From: Armatimonadota bacterium | GTDB taxonomy: Bacteria; Sysuimicrobiota; Sysuimicrobiia; Sysuimicrobiales; Sysuimicrobiaceae | Direction of reading: 5' to 3' | DNA length: 64,000 nucleotides | NCBI GenBank assembly: GCA_031432545.1 | Contig: JAVKGX010000002.1 | Location: 62,001-126,000 of the forward strand | In this document: positions 1-8,193 of the stretch, in pieces | Layout of the letters: each line of letters opens with the position of its first letter | How positions within the stretch are numbered: the stretch's first letter is position 1 | The notes under the pieces: model-generated | The model's database searches: none | The model's input: the letters and a program-made list of their open reading frames with translations, nothing else | What the model was told of the DNA's origin: nothing | Position numbers and translations under genes: made by a program

Positions 1-258
1 GGAAATCCAGAAGAACTCGTCGTCACCCCGATGCTCGACGGTGAGATCCAGCGCGCCCTGGAGAGCCTGACGGAAGACCTGAGGATGGTTGTGATCCTGA
101 GCGACATTGAGGGACTCGCGTACGAGGAAATCGCGCAGGCGATGCGGGTGCCGGTGGGGACCGTCAAGTCCCGGCTGCACCGGGCCCGCAAGGCCCTGCG
201 GGATAGGCTGGCACCGGTCTACCGGAGGTCGGCAGCCCGCTCGGACGCACCCCGCTGA
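1..258 (+). CDS. ECF RNA polymerase sigma factor, C-terminal part (partial)
   Basis: The reading frame is open from base 1 and ends at TGA 256-258, so only the last 85 residues are visible. They cover sigma region 4: a helix-turn-helix with EGLAYEEIAQAMRVPVGTVK followed by SRLHRARKALRDRL, the standard -35-recognition segment of ECF sigma factors (RpoE/SigW type). It is followed after 46 nt by an anti-sigma factor and an RseB-like protein, the usual sigma/anti-sigma operon layout. The factor probably answers envelope stress, but this is inferred from the neighbours. Region 2 lies outside the window. Confidence 0.9.
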   Translation, partial: GNPEELVVTPMLDGEIQRALESLTEDLRMVVILSDIEGLAYEEIAQAMRVPVGTVKSRLHRARKALRDRLAPVYRRSAARSDAPR

Positions 259-304
259 TGGGATTGCGCGGCGACCACGAGGGCGGGACAAGGGCGGAGC
301 AGAC

Positions 305-835
305 ATGAACCGGCGGCTGGAACGACTGATCAGTGCGTACCTCGACGACGAGGTCTCGGCGGCCGAGCGCCGCGAGGTCGAGGCGCTGCTGCGCACGCGC
401 GAGGACGTGCGACAGCTGCACGACGAGTTGCTGCGTGTGAGGACGCTGCTCCGCTCGCTGCCCGACCGGCCGGTCCCCGAAGGTCTCGAGGAAGAGATTT
501 TGAAGCAGGTTCGGCCGCTGGTCCTGCCGCAACCATCGGCGCTCGGCAGCCGGCTGCGCGGATGGCTGAGCGCGTGGGCGCGGCGCCCGGCGCTGGCCCT
601 GGTGGCGGTCGCCGTGATGGCAGTGGTGCTGTTGCTGCCGGTCGTGCGCGGCGAACTGGGCAGGCTCCGCGCGTCGGAGGTGGGCATCCACTTCTTCGTC
701 CGCGAGCACGCTGTACATACCTCGACCGACCCGCTCAGCGACAGAGCCTATCTGGGCGTGGTGCTCACGGACACGAACCTGGCGCTGGCGGGGGAGTGGT
801 CGAGGCCGGACGACGAGGAAGGCGGGAAGCGATGA
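305..835 (+). CDS. Anti-sigma factor, single-pass membrane protein lacking zinc ligands
   Basis: The protein has 176 residues from ATG 305. The first 50 or so residues (RLISAYLDDEVSAAERREVE) have the helical pattern of the zf-HC2/ASD domain that clamps ECF sigma factors. The His-x3-Cys-x2-Cys zinc ligands are absent, and no Cys occurs in this part. A transmembrane helix lies at about residues 96-115 (ALALVAVAVMAVVLLLPVV), leaving an external C-terminal tail of about 60 residues. Its gene follows the sigma factor and overlaps the RseB-like gene by 4 nt (ATGA 832-835), so the three are probably co-translated. Expected role: holding the upstream sigma factor at the membrane until a signal releases it. 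Without the metal site a redox switch is unlikely. Confidence 0.82.
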   Translation: MNRRLERLISAYLDDEVSAAERREVEALLRTREDVRQLHDELLRVRTLLRSLPDRPVPEGLEEEILKQVRPLVLPQPSALGSRLRGWLSAWARRPALALVAVAVMAVVLLLPVVRGELGRLRASEVGIHFFVREHAVHTSTDPLSDRAYLGVVLTDTNLALAGEWSRPDDEEGGKR

Positions 836-2145
836 GCCGGGTGGGCGTCCTGCTGGCAAGCCTTGCGCTCCTGGTGGCCTGGGCCGCAGGGGGTTCGGCC
901 TCGGTGGGTGCAGCCGCGGTACCTGCGCCATCGCCGCTGGAGATCCTCAAGAACGCGGTGCGGGCGCCGGAGTTCCTCGACTATGAGGGCACGAAGGTCA
1001 TCACCACGCAGCGGGGCGACGCCGTGGAGTCGATCACGGTCTCGGAGTGGCACCGCCACCCGCACGCCTATCGCTTCGAGTACCTGGCACCCAAGGGCAT
1101 CGCCGGGCGGGTCCTGATCGACGACGGCGAGGTGTCGTGGCACTACGAGCCGTCGGTGCACCTCGCGATCCGTGGGCCGTCGCTGGGGCGCCCTGAGGCC
1201 GCAGAACTGGACCGGCTGCCGGAGAACTACAACGTGCGCCTTCTGGGGACCGACAGTGTGCTGGGGCGGGAAGCCTACCTGATCGCCCTCCAACCCAAGC
1301 GGTCCGGTGTCGAGCGCCGGTTCTGGGTCGATCGGCTCACCGGCCTGATCGTCAAGTCGGAGGAGTCCGACCGCGAGCGTGGCGTCTTCTTCACGAGCAC
1401 CTTCGTGCGCATCAGCTTCAGTTTGAACCTACCGGACGCGATGTTTCGGTTCCGGCTGCCGGCAGGTGCGCGCGTGTTGCAACTCGAGTCGGGCGCGCCG
1501 GCACCGCAGCGGCTGTCGATCCTCGAACAGCGCGCCGGCTTCCGTCCGGTCGCCCCGGCGACGCTGCCCCACGGGTACCGGTACGACCGGGGCGGCGTCT
1601 CGCGGTTCGAGAACCTCGGCGCGGTGGTGCTGCGCTACACGGACGGTGCCAGCAGCGTCTCGTTGTTCGAGATGCCGGCCAACCGGATGGGGATGCCGCC
1701 GGGCGGCGAACCGGTCCGGATCGGGGGTCTGGCCGGTCGGTTCTACCAGGTCGGCTACTTCCGCGTGTTGATGTGGGAACGCGGAGGTCTGCACTTCGCG
1801 GCCGTGGGCAGCGTCCCCCTGGAAATGTTGGCTGCGTTCGCCGAAGGGACGGACCCCAACCGCGAGAGCGCCCGGCTGACGGAGGTCGCGCGGCAGGCGG
1901 GTGTCCCGGTGGAGCGTGTGGCGGCGCTCCGCGACCGCGGCCTCACGTTCGAGCAGATCCTGACTACATTGCGGGCGGCCGTCCCGTCGGTACGGCCGCA
2001 GATGGAGGGTCCGGTCCCGCGCGACGAACGGGCCCCGCAGCCCGGCCCCAGGCCGCCGCAGGCACCGGCTGAGCACAGGCCGCTGATCGACGTGATCGAG
2101 AAGTTCCAGGACGAGATCCGGCGGGATCCCTTCCTGCGCCCCTGA
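832..2145 (+). CDS. RseB/MucB-like sigma-E regulatory exported protein
   Basis: The protein has 437 residues, starting at the ATG that overlaps the anti-sigma stop codon. A signal peptide ends near residue 27 (LLASLALLVAWAAGGSASVG). Residues about 35-215 resemble the MucB/RseB N-terminal lipoprotein-localisation-like fold (EFLDYEGTKVITTQ at the start, then FWVDRLTGLIVKSE). Residues about 235-345 form a second beta-rich domain like MucB/RseB C-terminal or DUF4367 domains. A proline-rich tail follows. In known systems RseB binds the periplasmic part of the anti-sigma factor and shields it from proteolysis, which fits the position here. The partner assignment is inferred from gene order. Confidence 0.75.
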   Translation: MSRVGVLLASLALLVAWAAGGSASVGAAAVPAPSPLEILKNAVRAPEFLDYEGTKVITTQRGDAVESITVSEWHRHPHAYRFEYLAPKGIAGRVLIDDGEVSWHYEPSVHLAIRGPSLGRPEAAELDRLPENYNVRLLGTDSVLGREAYLIALQPKRSGVERRFWVDRLTGLIVKSEESDRERGVFFTSTFVRISFSLNLPDAMFRFRLPAGARVLQLESGAPAPQRLSILEQRAGFRPVAPATLPHGYRYDRGGVSRFENLGAVVLRYTDGASSVSLFEMPANRMGMPPGGEPVRIGGLAGRFYQVGYFRVLMWERGGLHFAAVGSVPLEMLAAFAEGTDPNRESARLTEVARQAGVPVERVAALRDRGLTFEQILTTLRAAVPSVRPQMEGPVPRDERAPQPGPRPPQAPAEHRPLIDVIEKFQDEIRRDPFLRP

Positions 2146-2969
2146 TGAGACCGCGCCTTTTTGCCGGTGGGTTCCGCACAGCTGTCGCGTGGGGCCTGGT
2201 CGCGGCTGCCGTCGTCGCTCTGTCGTCGGTCGTCCGCGCCGGGCCGCCGCCCCGCGGGCCGGCACCCGCTCAGATCCACGGGATCGTCGTCTCGATCCAG
2301 CCGGCGGCAGGTGTCCTGTCGGTGCGACCCGAAGGCGGCTCCAGACCGGTGGTGGTCCGCGTGCCGCCCGGTGTCGTCATCGCGTGGGGCGGTGGGACGC
2401 TTGCACTGAGCGACGTCCGGGCCGGCGACCGCGTCCACATCTGGGCCTTGCCGGCGGGCGGCGCGTGGGTGGCACTCCGCATCGAGGTGCTCGGGCGAGA
2501 GGCGGTGAGGGCCGCGGGGGTGCCCGACTTGGCCCTCGTCGTGGAGCGGCGCGGGCCCGTACTCGTCCTCCTTCACCTGTCCGGCCAGGTGCGCCTGGCC
2601 TTCCTGTCCCCCGAAGCGCGGGTGGCTGGCGCGCGCACCCGTGCGGACGACATCCGCCCCTACGACGTCGTGCGCCTCGCAGGACCCATGGGCGCCGACG
2701 GCAGCCTGATCGCGACATCGGTCGCGGTGGAGTACGCCGCACCCGAACGCCCCGCGGCCCGGGGTGCGATCACGGCAGTGGGCCGCGGCGTGGTGCTCAT
2801 GGGCCCGATCGTCGTCAGCGTCGGCCCGCAGACGTTCGTGGTCAGGGACGGTCGCAGGCTGGCACCTGCGGACCTCCGCCCCGGGCTGACCGTCGGCGTG
2901 TGGGGGCCGGAGGTGCGCATCGGACCTCGGGTTGTGGCGGTCGATGCGCGGGCGATTGTGGTCGAGTAG
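2145..2969 (+). CDS. Exported DUF5666-like repeat protein
   Basis: The protein has 274 residues. Its ATG overlaps the previous stop by one base (TGATG), so it belongs to the sigma-factor operon. A signal peptide or membrane anchor covers residues about 10-32. The rest is two or three repeated beta-barrel units of 65-75 residues, each beginning with a segment like IHGIVVSIQPAAGVLSV, RGAITAVGRGVVLMG or LVVERRGPVLVLLH and containing an LRPGLTVGVWG/VRAGDRVHIWA-type turn. This is the pattern of DUF5666/OB-like exported proteins. No catalytic residues are recognisable. Function unknown; a surface or periplasmic role under the control of the upstream sigma factor is a guess. Confidence 0.6.
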   Translation: MRPRLFAGGFRTAVAWGLVAAAVVALSSVVRAGPPPRGPAPAQIHGIVVSIQPAAGVLSVRPEGGSRPVVVRVPPGVVIAWGGGTLALSDVRAGDRVHIWALPAGGAWVALRIEVLGREAVRAAGVPDLALVVERRGPVLVLLHLSGQVRLAFLSPEARVAGARTRADDIRPYDVVRLAGPMGADGSLIATSVAVEYAAPERPAARGAITAVGRGVVLMGPIVVSVGPQTFVVRDGRRLAPADLRPGLTVGVWGPEVRIGPRVVAVDARAIVVE

Positions 2970-3012
2970 GATGGCGGCAGTGGACAAAAGACGTGATCGC
3001 TGACCGAGTCGG

Positions 3013-4020
3013 TTGCTCCGTCTTTTCGTGATGGCATCAGTCCTCGCCGCCCTCGGTATGTCCGGCGCCGGGCGGCTCCACCGCGATGCGCTGGTCGTCG
3101 ACCTGCACGCTGACACGCTGCTACACGTCGCCGACGCCGGGCGCCGGTTCGGGGTGCGCTCCCGCACCGGGCACGTTGACCTCCCGCGTCTGCGCGAGGG
3201 TGGGGTGGATGTCCAGGTGTTCGCCGTATACGTGGCCCCGCGCTACGCGCCGACCGGGGGTCACCGGCGTGCCATCCAGCTTCTGGACGCGTTCGACCGC
3301 GAGGCGGGGGTGTCCGGTCGGGTGGTGCTGTGCACGACGGTGGAGCAGATTCGTACCGCCGCAGCCACCGGCAAGCTGGCCGCGGTGCTCTCGATCGAGA
3401 ATGGCGAGGCCATCGGAGACCGGCCGGAAAGACTGGACGGGTTCTGGCGGCGCGGGGTCCGGATCATGTCGCTGACGTGGAACGGGTCCAACCGGCTGGC
3501 AGACGGCGTCGGCGGCACCGAGCACGGCGGCCTCAGCGCCCTCGGGCGACGAGTCCTTCAGCGGATGCAACGCCTGGGTATGGTCGTGGACGTCTCCCAC
3601 CTGTCTGAGGCGGCGTTCTGGCAGGTCCTCGAAGCGACGCGCGGCCCGATCGTCGCGACCCACTCCAACGCGGCCGCCGTTCACCCCCACCGCCGCAACC
3701 TCACCAACGACCAGCTGCGTGCCATCGGGCGCCGGGGCGGCGTCGTGGGGGTGAACTTCTATCCGGAGTTCCTGGGGGGCGACACCGTCGAGCACGTGCT
3801 CCACCACGTCGACCATATGCTGCGGGTGATGGGGCCCGACCACGTGGCCCTGGGCACCGACTACGACGGGATCGGACGCACACCGCGAGGCCTGGAGGAC
3901 GTCTCCAGGATGCCGCACCTGACCGAGGCGATGATCCGCCGGGGTTACGCGCCCGAGGTCGTCCGCAAGATCCTCGGAGAGAACGCCCTGCGCGTCTTTC
4001 GCCAGGTCTGGGGCCGCTAG
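3013..4020 (+). CDS. Membrane dipeptidase (renal dipeptidase, peptidase family M19)
   Basis: The protein has 335 residues. It is a binuclear-zinc dipeptidase that cleaves dipeptides, including those with a D-residue at the C-terminus. Zn ligands are visible in order: His-x-Asp in VVDLHADT near residue 32, Glu in SIENGEAIG near 125, His in VDVSHLSE and in ATHSNA near 195-218, and Asp in LGTDYDGIG near 287. The C-terminal helix KILGENALRVFRQVW is typical. TTG 3013 gives a hydrophobic leader; GTG 3028 and ATG 3031 are alternatives, and no start has a clear ribosome-binding site. The leader suggests export. Such enzymes recycle peptides or D-amino acids, which fits the amino-acid importer that follows. 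Confidence 0.88.
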   Translation: MLRLFVMASVLAALGMSGAGRLHRDALVVDLHADTLLHVADAGRRFGVRSRTGHVDLPRLREGGVDVQVFAVYVAPRYAPTGGHRRAIQLLDAFDREAGVSGRVVLCTTVEQIRTAAATGKLAAVLSIENGEAIGDRPERLDGFWRRGVRIMSLTWNGSNRLADGVGGTEHGGLSALGRRVLQRMQRLGMVVDVSHLSEAAFWQVLEATRGPIVATHSNAAAVHPHRRNLTNDQLRAIGRRGGVVGVNFYPEFLGGDTVEHVLHHVDHMLRVMGPDHVALGTDYDGIGRTPRGLEDVSRMPHLTEAMIRRGYAPEVVRKILGENALRVFRQVWGR

Positions 4021-4131
4021 ATCCCACCGCACGACAGCAGGGGAGCCAGCCAGGGCGTCGAAACCCAGACCGAAACGGCCCACAACCGGTAACTAGTTGC
4101 CCGGTTGGGCCGGGCGGCGAGGGGGGATGGG

Positions 4132-5400
4132 ATGCGACGGTCCTGGACGGTCATGGTCTTGGTCTTGGTGTTGGTCTGGGCGGCTGCGGCGCCGTTGACG
4201 GCGCAAGCCCCTGCGATCCCGTCGACCATCAAGGTCGGAGCGCTGTTCGACCTCACGGGCCCGACGTCAGACGTCGGCGTCGACTACGCCCGGGGGGTGC
4301 AGGATCACGTCCGCTACATCAACGACGTCATGGGCGGGATCCGCGGGCGGATGAAGATCGACCTGGTGTGGGCGGACTACGCCTACCGGATCCCGGAGAG
4401 CCTGGCGCTGTACCGCAAGTACCGCGACGTCGACAGGGTGCTGGCGATCGTCGGTTGGGGCACGAACGACACGGAGGCCCTGAAAGAGCAGGTCGCCGCG
4501 GATCAGATCCCGTTCATTTCCGCCTCCTATTCGTCGCACCTGAACGACCCCTCGAAGACGCCGTACAACTTCTACCCGGTCTCGTCGTATTCGGATCAGC
4601 TCCGGGCGGTGCTGAAGTTCGCGCGCCAGCTCGCCGAGCAGGAACGCATCCAGCGGCCCAAGTTCGTCTTCGTCTACCCCAACCACCCCTACGGCCTGGC
4701 GCCGATCCCCGCCGGCAAGGCCTACGCCCGCGAACTCGGTTTCGAGGTGCTGCCGGACCAGATCGTCGACCTGGGCGCACTCGAGGCCCGCGCGCAGGTG
4801 ACCGCCATCCGCACCGCGGGAGCGGACTTCGCCTGGTTTGGGGGGACGACGAGTTCCGCGTCGGTGACGGTCCGGGACGCCAAGCAGGTGGGGGCGAGGA
4901 CGCGCTGGTTCGTGAACGTGTGGGGCTTCGACGAGAGCATGATCAAGCGAATCGGTGCCGCGGCCGATGGGGTCTACGGGACCACGCCGCACGTGTACTT
5001 CGGCGAGCCGGCCCCGGGCATGCGGGTCGTCTTCGACGCGTACCGGCGGTTCCAGGGCCGTGAGGTGCCCCGGTTCGAGTGGGGGACCGTGGGCTCGCCG
5101 TACATCGCGTCGTACATCCGCGGTTGGCTCAACGTCTTCCTGTTGCGGCGGGGTCTGGAGATCATCGTCGACAACTGGGCCACGTACGCCCGGCTGGGCG
5201 GGGTCAGCGGACCGTCGATCCGCGCGACGCTGGAGACGCTGCGCGACTGGGATCCGGAAGGTCTCGCGCCCCCGATCACGCTGACGCGCACCGACCACCG
5301 CCCGTCGACGACGACCCGCATCATGCAGATCCGCGGTGACCGCATCCGGTTAGTCGAACAGGTCACGGTGGAGCGGCGAAGGGACTGGCTGGGATTCTAA
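4132..5400 (+). CDS. ABC transporter solute-binding protein, LIV/HAAT type (system 1)
   Basis: The protein has 422 residues from ATG 4132, preceded by the purine-rich GAGGGGGGATGGG. A signal peptide (MVLVLVLVWAAAAPLTAQA) occupies residues about 8-27, and the mature part begins IKVGALFDLTGPTSDVG, the opening strand of the Peripl_BP_6 fold. Features such as FVYPNHPYGLAPI and WFGGTTSSASV are typical of the branched-chain-amino-acid/amide/carboxylate binding family. It is followed by an ATPase gene whose probable start overlaps its stop codon, and faces the convergent genes for the other ATPase and both permeases. Substrate is not deducible from sequence; the embedded acyl-CoA ligase suggests a carboxylic acid. 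Confidence 0.88.
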   Translation: MRRSWTVMVLVLVLVWAAAAPLTAQAPAIPSTIKVGALFDLTGPTSDVGVDYARGVQDHVRYINDVMGGIRGRMKIDLVWADYAYRIPESLALYRKYRDVDRVLAIVGWGTNDTEALKEQVAADQIPFISASYSSHLNDPSKTPYNFYPVSSYSDQLRAVLKFARQLAEQERIQRPKFVFVYPNHPYGLAPIPAGKAYARELGFEVLPDQIVDLGALEARAQVTAIRTAGADFAWFGGTTSSASVTVRDAKQVGARTRWFVNVWGFDESMIKRIGAAADGVYGTTPHVYFGEPAPGMRVVFDAYRRFQGREVPRFEWGTVGSPYIASYIRGWLNVFLLRRGLEIIVDNWATYARLGGVSGPSIRATLETLRDWDPEGLAPPITLTRTDHRPSTTTRIMQIRGDRIRLVEQVTVERRRDWLGF

Positions 5401-6179
5401 CCGTCAACAACATCGAGGTGGTCTACTGGGGCACGATCCTCGTGCTCAAGGGGGTGTCGCTGTCCGTGGCGCCCGGGAGCATCACCGCGCTGATCGGGGC
5501 GAACGGAGCGGGCAAGACCACGACGCTGAAGGCCATCTCGGGACTTGTCCGCCTGGAGCGCGGGGAGGTGACCCGCGGATCCGTGGAGTTCGAGGGCCGC
5601 CGCATCGAGAACTGGCTGCCCGAGGAGACGGCCAGAGCGGGAATCGTGATGGTACGGGAGGGGCGGCGGCTGTTCGAGGAACTCACCACCGAGGAGAACC
5701 TGCTGGCGGGGGCCGTCCTCCGCCGCTTTGGGGTCCGCGAATCGCTCGAGAGGGTATACGCGTACTTCCCGCGCCTGCGCGCACGTCGCCGCGTGCGCGC
5801 AGGCTACCTATCGGGCGGCGAACAGCAGATGTTGGCCATCGGATGCGCCATGATGGCTCGCCCGCGCCTGTTGCTGCTGGACGAGCCGAGCCTGGGGCTG
5901 GCGCCGATCGTCGCCGGCGAGATCTTCCACCTCGTCCGCAGGCTCAACGCCGAACAGGGGATCACGATCCTGCTGGTCGAGCAGAACGCGAGGATGGCGC
6001 TGCAGCTCGCTTCGTACGGATACGTGATGGAGAACGGCAAGATCGTGCTCGACGGCCCGGCCGAGCGTCTGCGGGAGGACGCCGACGTCAAGGAGTTTTA
6101 CCTGGGGATGACCCGCACGGGACGCCGCCGGTTCACCGAGATCAGGTCCTACACGCGCCGCAAACGCTGGCTGGCCTGA
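5394..6179 (+). CDS. livF: ABC transporter ATP-binding protein, LivF type (system 1)
   Basis: Cytoplasmic ATPase of the importer, 261 residues if started at 5394. It has Walker A GANGAGKTT, signature LSGGEQQM, Walker B LLLLDEPSLGLAP and the VEQN loop typical of LivF. The first standard start is GTG 5418, but this would remove the conserved first beta strand. Homologous sequence (LTVNNIEVVYWG) is encoded upstream to an ATT codon at 5394 that overlaps the stop of the binding-protein gene, with GAAGGGA about 9 nt upstream. I therefore extend the gene to 5394, with the start codon uncertain. It is separated from its permease partners, which lie on the other strand. Confidence 0.85.
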   Translation: MLTVNNIEVVYWGTILVLKGVSLSVAPGSITALIGANGAGKTTTLKAISGLVRLERGEVTRGSVEFEGRRIENWLPEETARAGIVMVREGRRLFEELTTEENLLAGAVLRRFGVRESLERVYAYFPRLRARRRVRAGYLSGGEQQMLAIGCAMMARPRLLLLDEPSLGLAPIVAGEIFHLVRRLNAEQGITILLVEQNARMALQLASYGYVMENGKIVLDGPAERLREDADVKEFYLGMTRTGRRRFTEIRSYTRRKRWLA

Positions 6180-6207
6180 CGGCCGAAGCGAGACGTGCCG
6201 GCGGAGG

Positions 6208-7251
6208 CTAGTGGGGAAACGGCCACAGGTCGACGTAGCGCTTCAGCTTGCGGGCCAGCCGGGCCAGTCCGCCCGGCTCCCAGATCAGCAGACCTATCAA
6301 GAGCGCTCCGAACAGGATCTCCCGCAGCGAGGGAGCCGCCCGTCCCAGGAGGGGGACGTACAGCGCAATCAGCGGAGCAGCGATCTTTAGGATCTGCGTG
6401 AGCGTCCGCACGAACGCCGCACCCAGATGCGGCCCCCAGACGCTGCCCAACCCCCCGATGACCAGCATCGCCACGAAGTCGATCGACTGCGCCAGGCTGA
6501 AGTGCTCGGCGCCGATCACGCGGTTGTAGTGCGCAAACAGGCTTCCGGCTACACCCGCGTAGAAGGCCGAGATCGCAAACGCGAGAGTCTTGTAGTACAG
6601 AAGGTTGACGCCGAGGACCTGGGCCGCGTAGTCCCGGTCCCGGACGGCCATCAGGGCTAGCCCCACGCGGGTGCGCACAAGGTTGGTTGCGAAGACCGCG
6701 CCGCCGACCCAGATCGGCAGCACGAGGTAGTAAAACTGCGTCTCCGTCGCCAGCGTCCGGCCGAAGATCTCCAGCGGCGGGACGGGCGTCCCCCCCATGC
6801 CGCTGACGGTCTGCACGATCACGTACTCGACGAGGAACTGGAACGCCAAGGTCGCGATCGCCAGATAGAGGCCCTTGATGCGCAGTGACGGCAGTCCGAC
6901 GACCGCACCGACGGCGAACGCGCTCAGGCCGGCCAGCGGCAGCGCGGCGACGAACGGCCACCCCAGCTGGGCAGTCACGAACCACGAGCTGTACGCCCCC
7001 ACCGCCATGAAGGCGGCATGGCCGAGGGAGATCTGTCCCGCAAAGCCCATCAGCACCGACAGCCCCGTGGCGGCGATCGCGAAGATCGCGATGTCGTTGA
7101 GCAAGAAGATCCAGCGTCCCAGCAACCAGGGCGCGGCGACCAGCCCGGCCGCCAGCAGGACGAATCCCACCCGGTACAGTCGGATGTCCAGCAGCGCCAT
7201 GTCCTGCGCGTAGGACGTCTTGAAGTCGCCGCAGGGTCGTGCGTAGGCCAC
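6208..7251 (-). CDS. livM: ABC transporter permease, LivM type (system 1)
   Basis: Inner-membrane subunit of 347 residues with about nine hydrophobic segments and the LivM signature around GLSVLMGFAGQISLGHAAFM. GTG 7251 has GGGGAG about 7 nt upstream; ATG 7200 (MALLDIRLYRVG) is an alternative that would lose a non-conserved 17-residue tail. It is the last gene of a minus-strand series (livG, acyl-CoA ligase, livH, livM) and lies 15 nt after livH. The convergent plus-strand livF ends 28 nt away. It pairs with LivH to form the translocation pore. Confidence 0.9.
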   Translation of the reverse strand: MAYARPCGDFKTSYAQDMALLDIRLYRVGFVLLAAGLVAAPWLLGRWIFLLNDIAIFAIAATGLSVLMGFAGQISLGHAAFMAVGAYSSWFVTAQLGWPFVAALPLAGLSAFAVGAVVGLPSLRIKGLYLAIATLAFQFLVEYVIVQTVSGMGGTPVPPLEIFGRTLATETQFYYLVLPIWVGGAVFATNLVRTRVGLALMAVRDRDYAAQVLGVNLLYYKTLAFAISAFYAGVAGSLFAHYNRVIGAEHFSLAQSIDFVAMLVIGGLGSVWGPHLGAAFVRTLTQILKIAAPLIALYVPLLGRAAPSLREILFGALLIGLLIWEPGGLARLARKLKRYVDLWPFPH

Positions 7252-7266
7252 CGGCGGGCTCCCCGA

Positions 7267-8193
7267 CTATAGGCGTTCGATGTGCTCGGTCCCGAACAAG
7301 CCGTGGGGGCGGAGGATCAGCACGAGCAGGATCACCAAGTACGCGGTCACCTCCTTGAATCCGTGCAGGGGCTGGCCGAACAGCCTCACGAAGGCATCGA
7401 TGTAACCGCCGACCACCGTCTCCACCACGCCTACCGCGAGTCCGCCGGCGATCGCACCCGGGATGCTGTCCAGCCCCCCCAGGATCACCGCGGCGAGCGC
7501 CTTCAGACCCACGGTGCTCAGGGCGAAGTTGACGCCCAGCCACAGGCCCAGGAGGATTCCGCCGACCGCCCCAGCGACCGCGGCGAACGCCCACGCGTAG
7601 GCGAAGGCGCGCTTGAGGCTGACGCCGAGGGTCGAGGCGGTCAGCTGCTCGTTGGCGGCCGCCCGCATTGCGATCCCCCACAGCGTGTACCGGAAGAACA
7701 GTGAGAACAGCACGAGCAGCACCAGAGCCGATACCGCGCTCCAGACGCCGACGAGCGAGACCGGCACGGAGAGCACTTCCACCACGGTGGGCGGGACGAT
7801 GGGTGGGAAGGTGCGCGTCTCCGCGCCCCACAGGCCCACCATCAGGCCTCGGATGACGTAACCCAGCGCCAGCGTGACGATGATCACCGACAACAGCGGC
7901 TGGCCGAACAGGGGGCGCATCACCGCCCGCTCCACCGCAAATCCCAGCGCGGCGGCGACCAGTAGGGTGACGGCGATCCCGAAGGCGAATGCGGCACCCG
8001 CCGGGAGCCAACCCGCAAGGCCGTAGGTGGCCGCGATGGCGAGATATCCGCCGAACAGGACGAGTTCGCCGTGCGCAAGGTTGAGGATCTTCGTGGACTT
8101 ATACAGGACGACGAAGCCGAGAGCGATCAGCGCGTAGATCGAGCCGACGGCCAGCCCGATGACCGTGCCCTCGAGGACGAACTGGGGTGTCAT
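7267..8193 (-). CDS. livH: ABC transporter permease, LivH type (system 1)
   Basis: Inner-membrane subunit of 308 residues. The N-terminus has the family pattern GLAVGSIYALIALGFVVLYK and ILNLAHGELVLFGGYLA, and the C-terminus ends LILRPHGLFG, which is diagnostic for LivH. ATG 8193 overlaps the stop codon of the upstream acyl-CoA ligase (TGATG), so translation of importer and ligase is probably coupled. A GTG one codon upstream is also possible. Several gly-rich membrane segments (VILGGLDSIPGAIAGG) match the conserved cytoplasmic loop that contacts the ATPase. Confidence 0.9.
   Translation of the reverse strand: MTPQFVLEGTVIGLAVGSIYALIALGFVVLYKSTKILNLAHGELVLFGGYLAIAATYGLAGWLPAGAAFAFGIAVTLLVAAALGFAVERAVMRPLFGQPLLSVIIVTLALGYVIRGLMVGLWGAETRTFPPIVPPTVVEVLSVPVSLVGVWSAVSALVLLVLFSLFFRYTLWGIAMRAAANEQLTASTLGVSLKRAFAYAWAFAAVAGAVGGILLGLWLGVNFALSTVGLKALAAVILGGLDSIPGAIAGGLAVGVVETVVGGYIDAFVRLFGQPLHGFKEVTAYLVILLVLILRPHGLFGTEHIERL

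Noticed and set aside
1755-3167. 470-codon minus-strand frame opposite the RseB-like and DUF5666-like genes
   Set aside because: Low-complexity Arg/Pro/Ser text without any domain, opposite well-supported genes.
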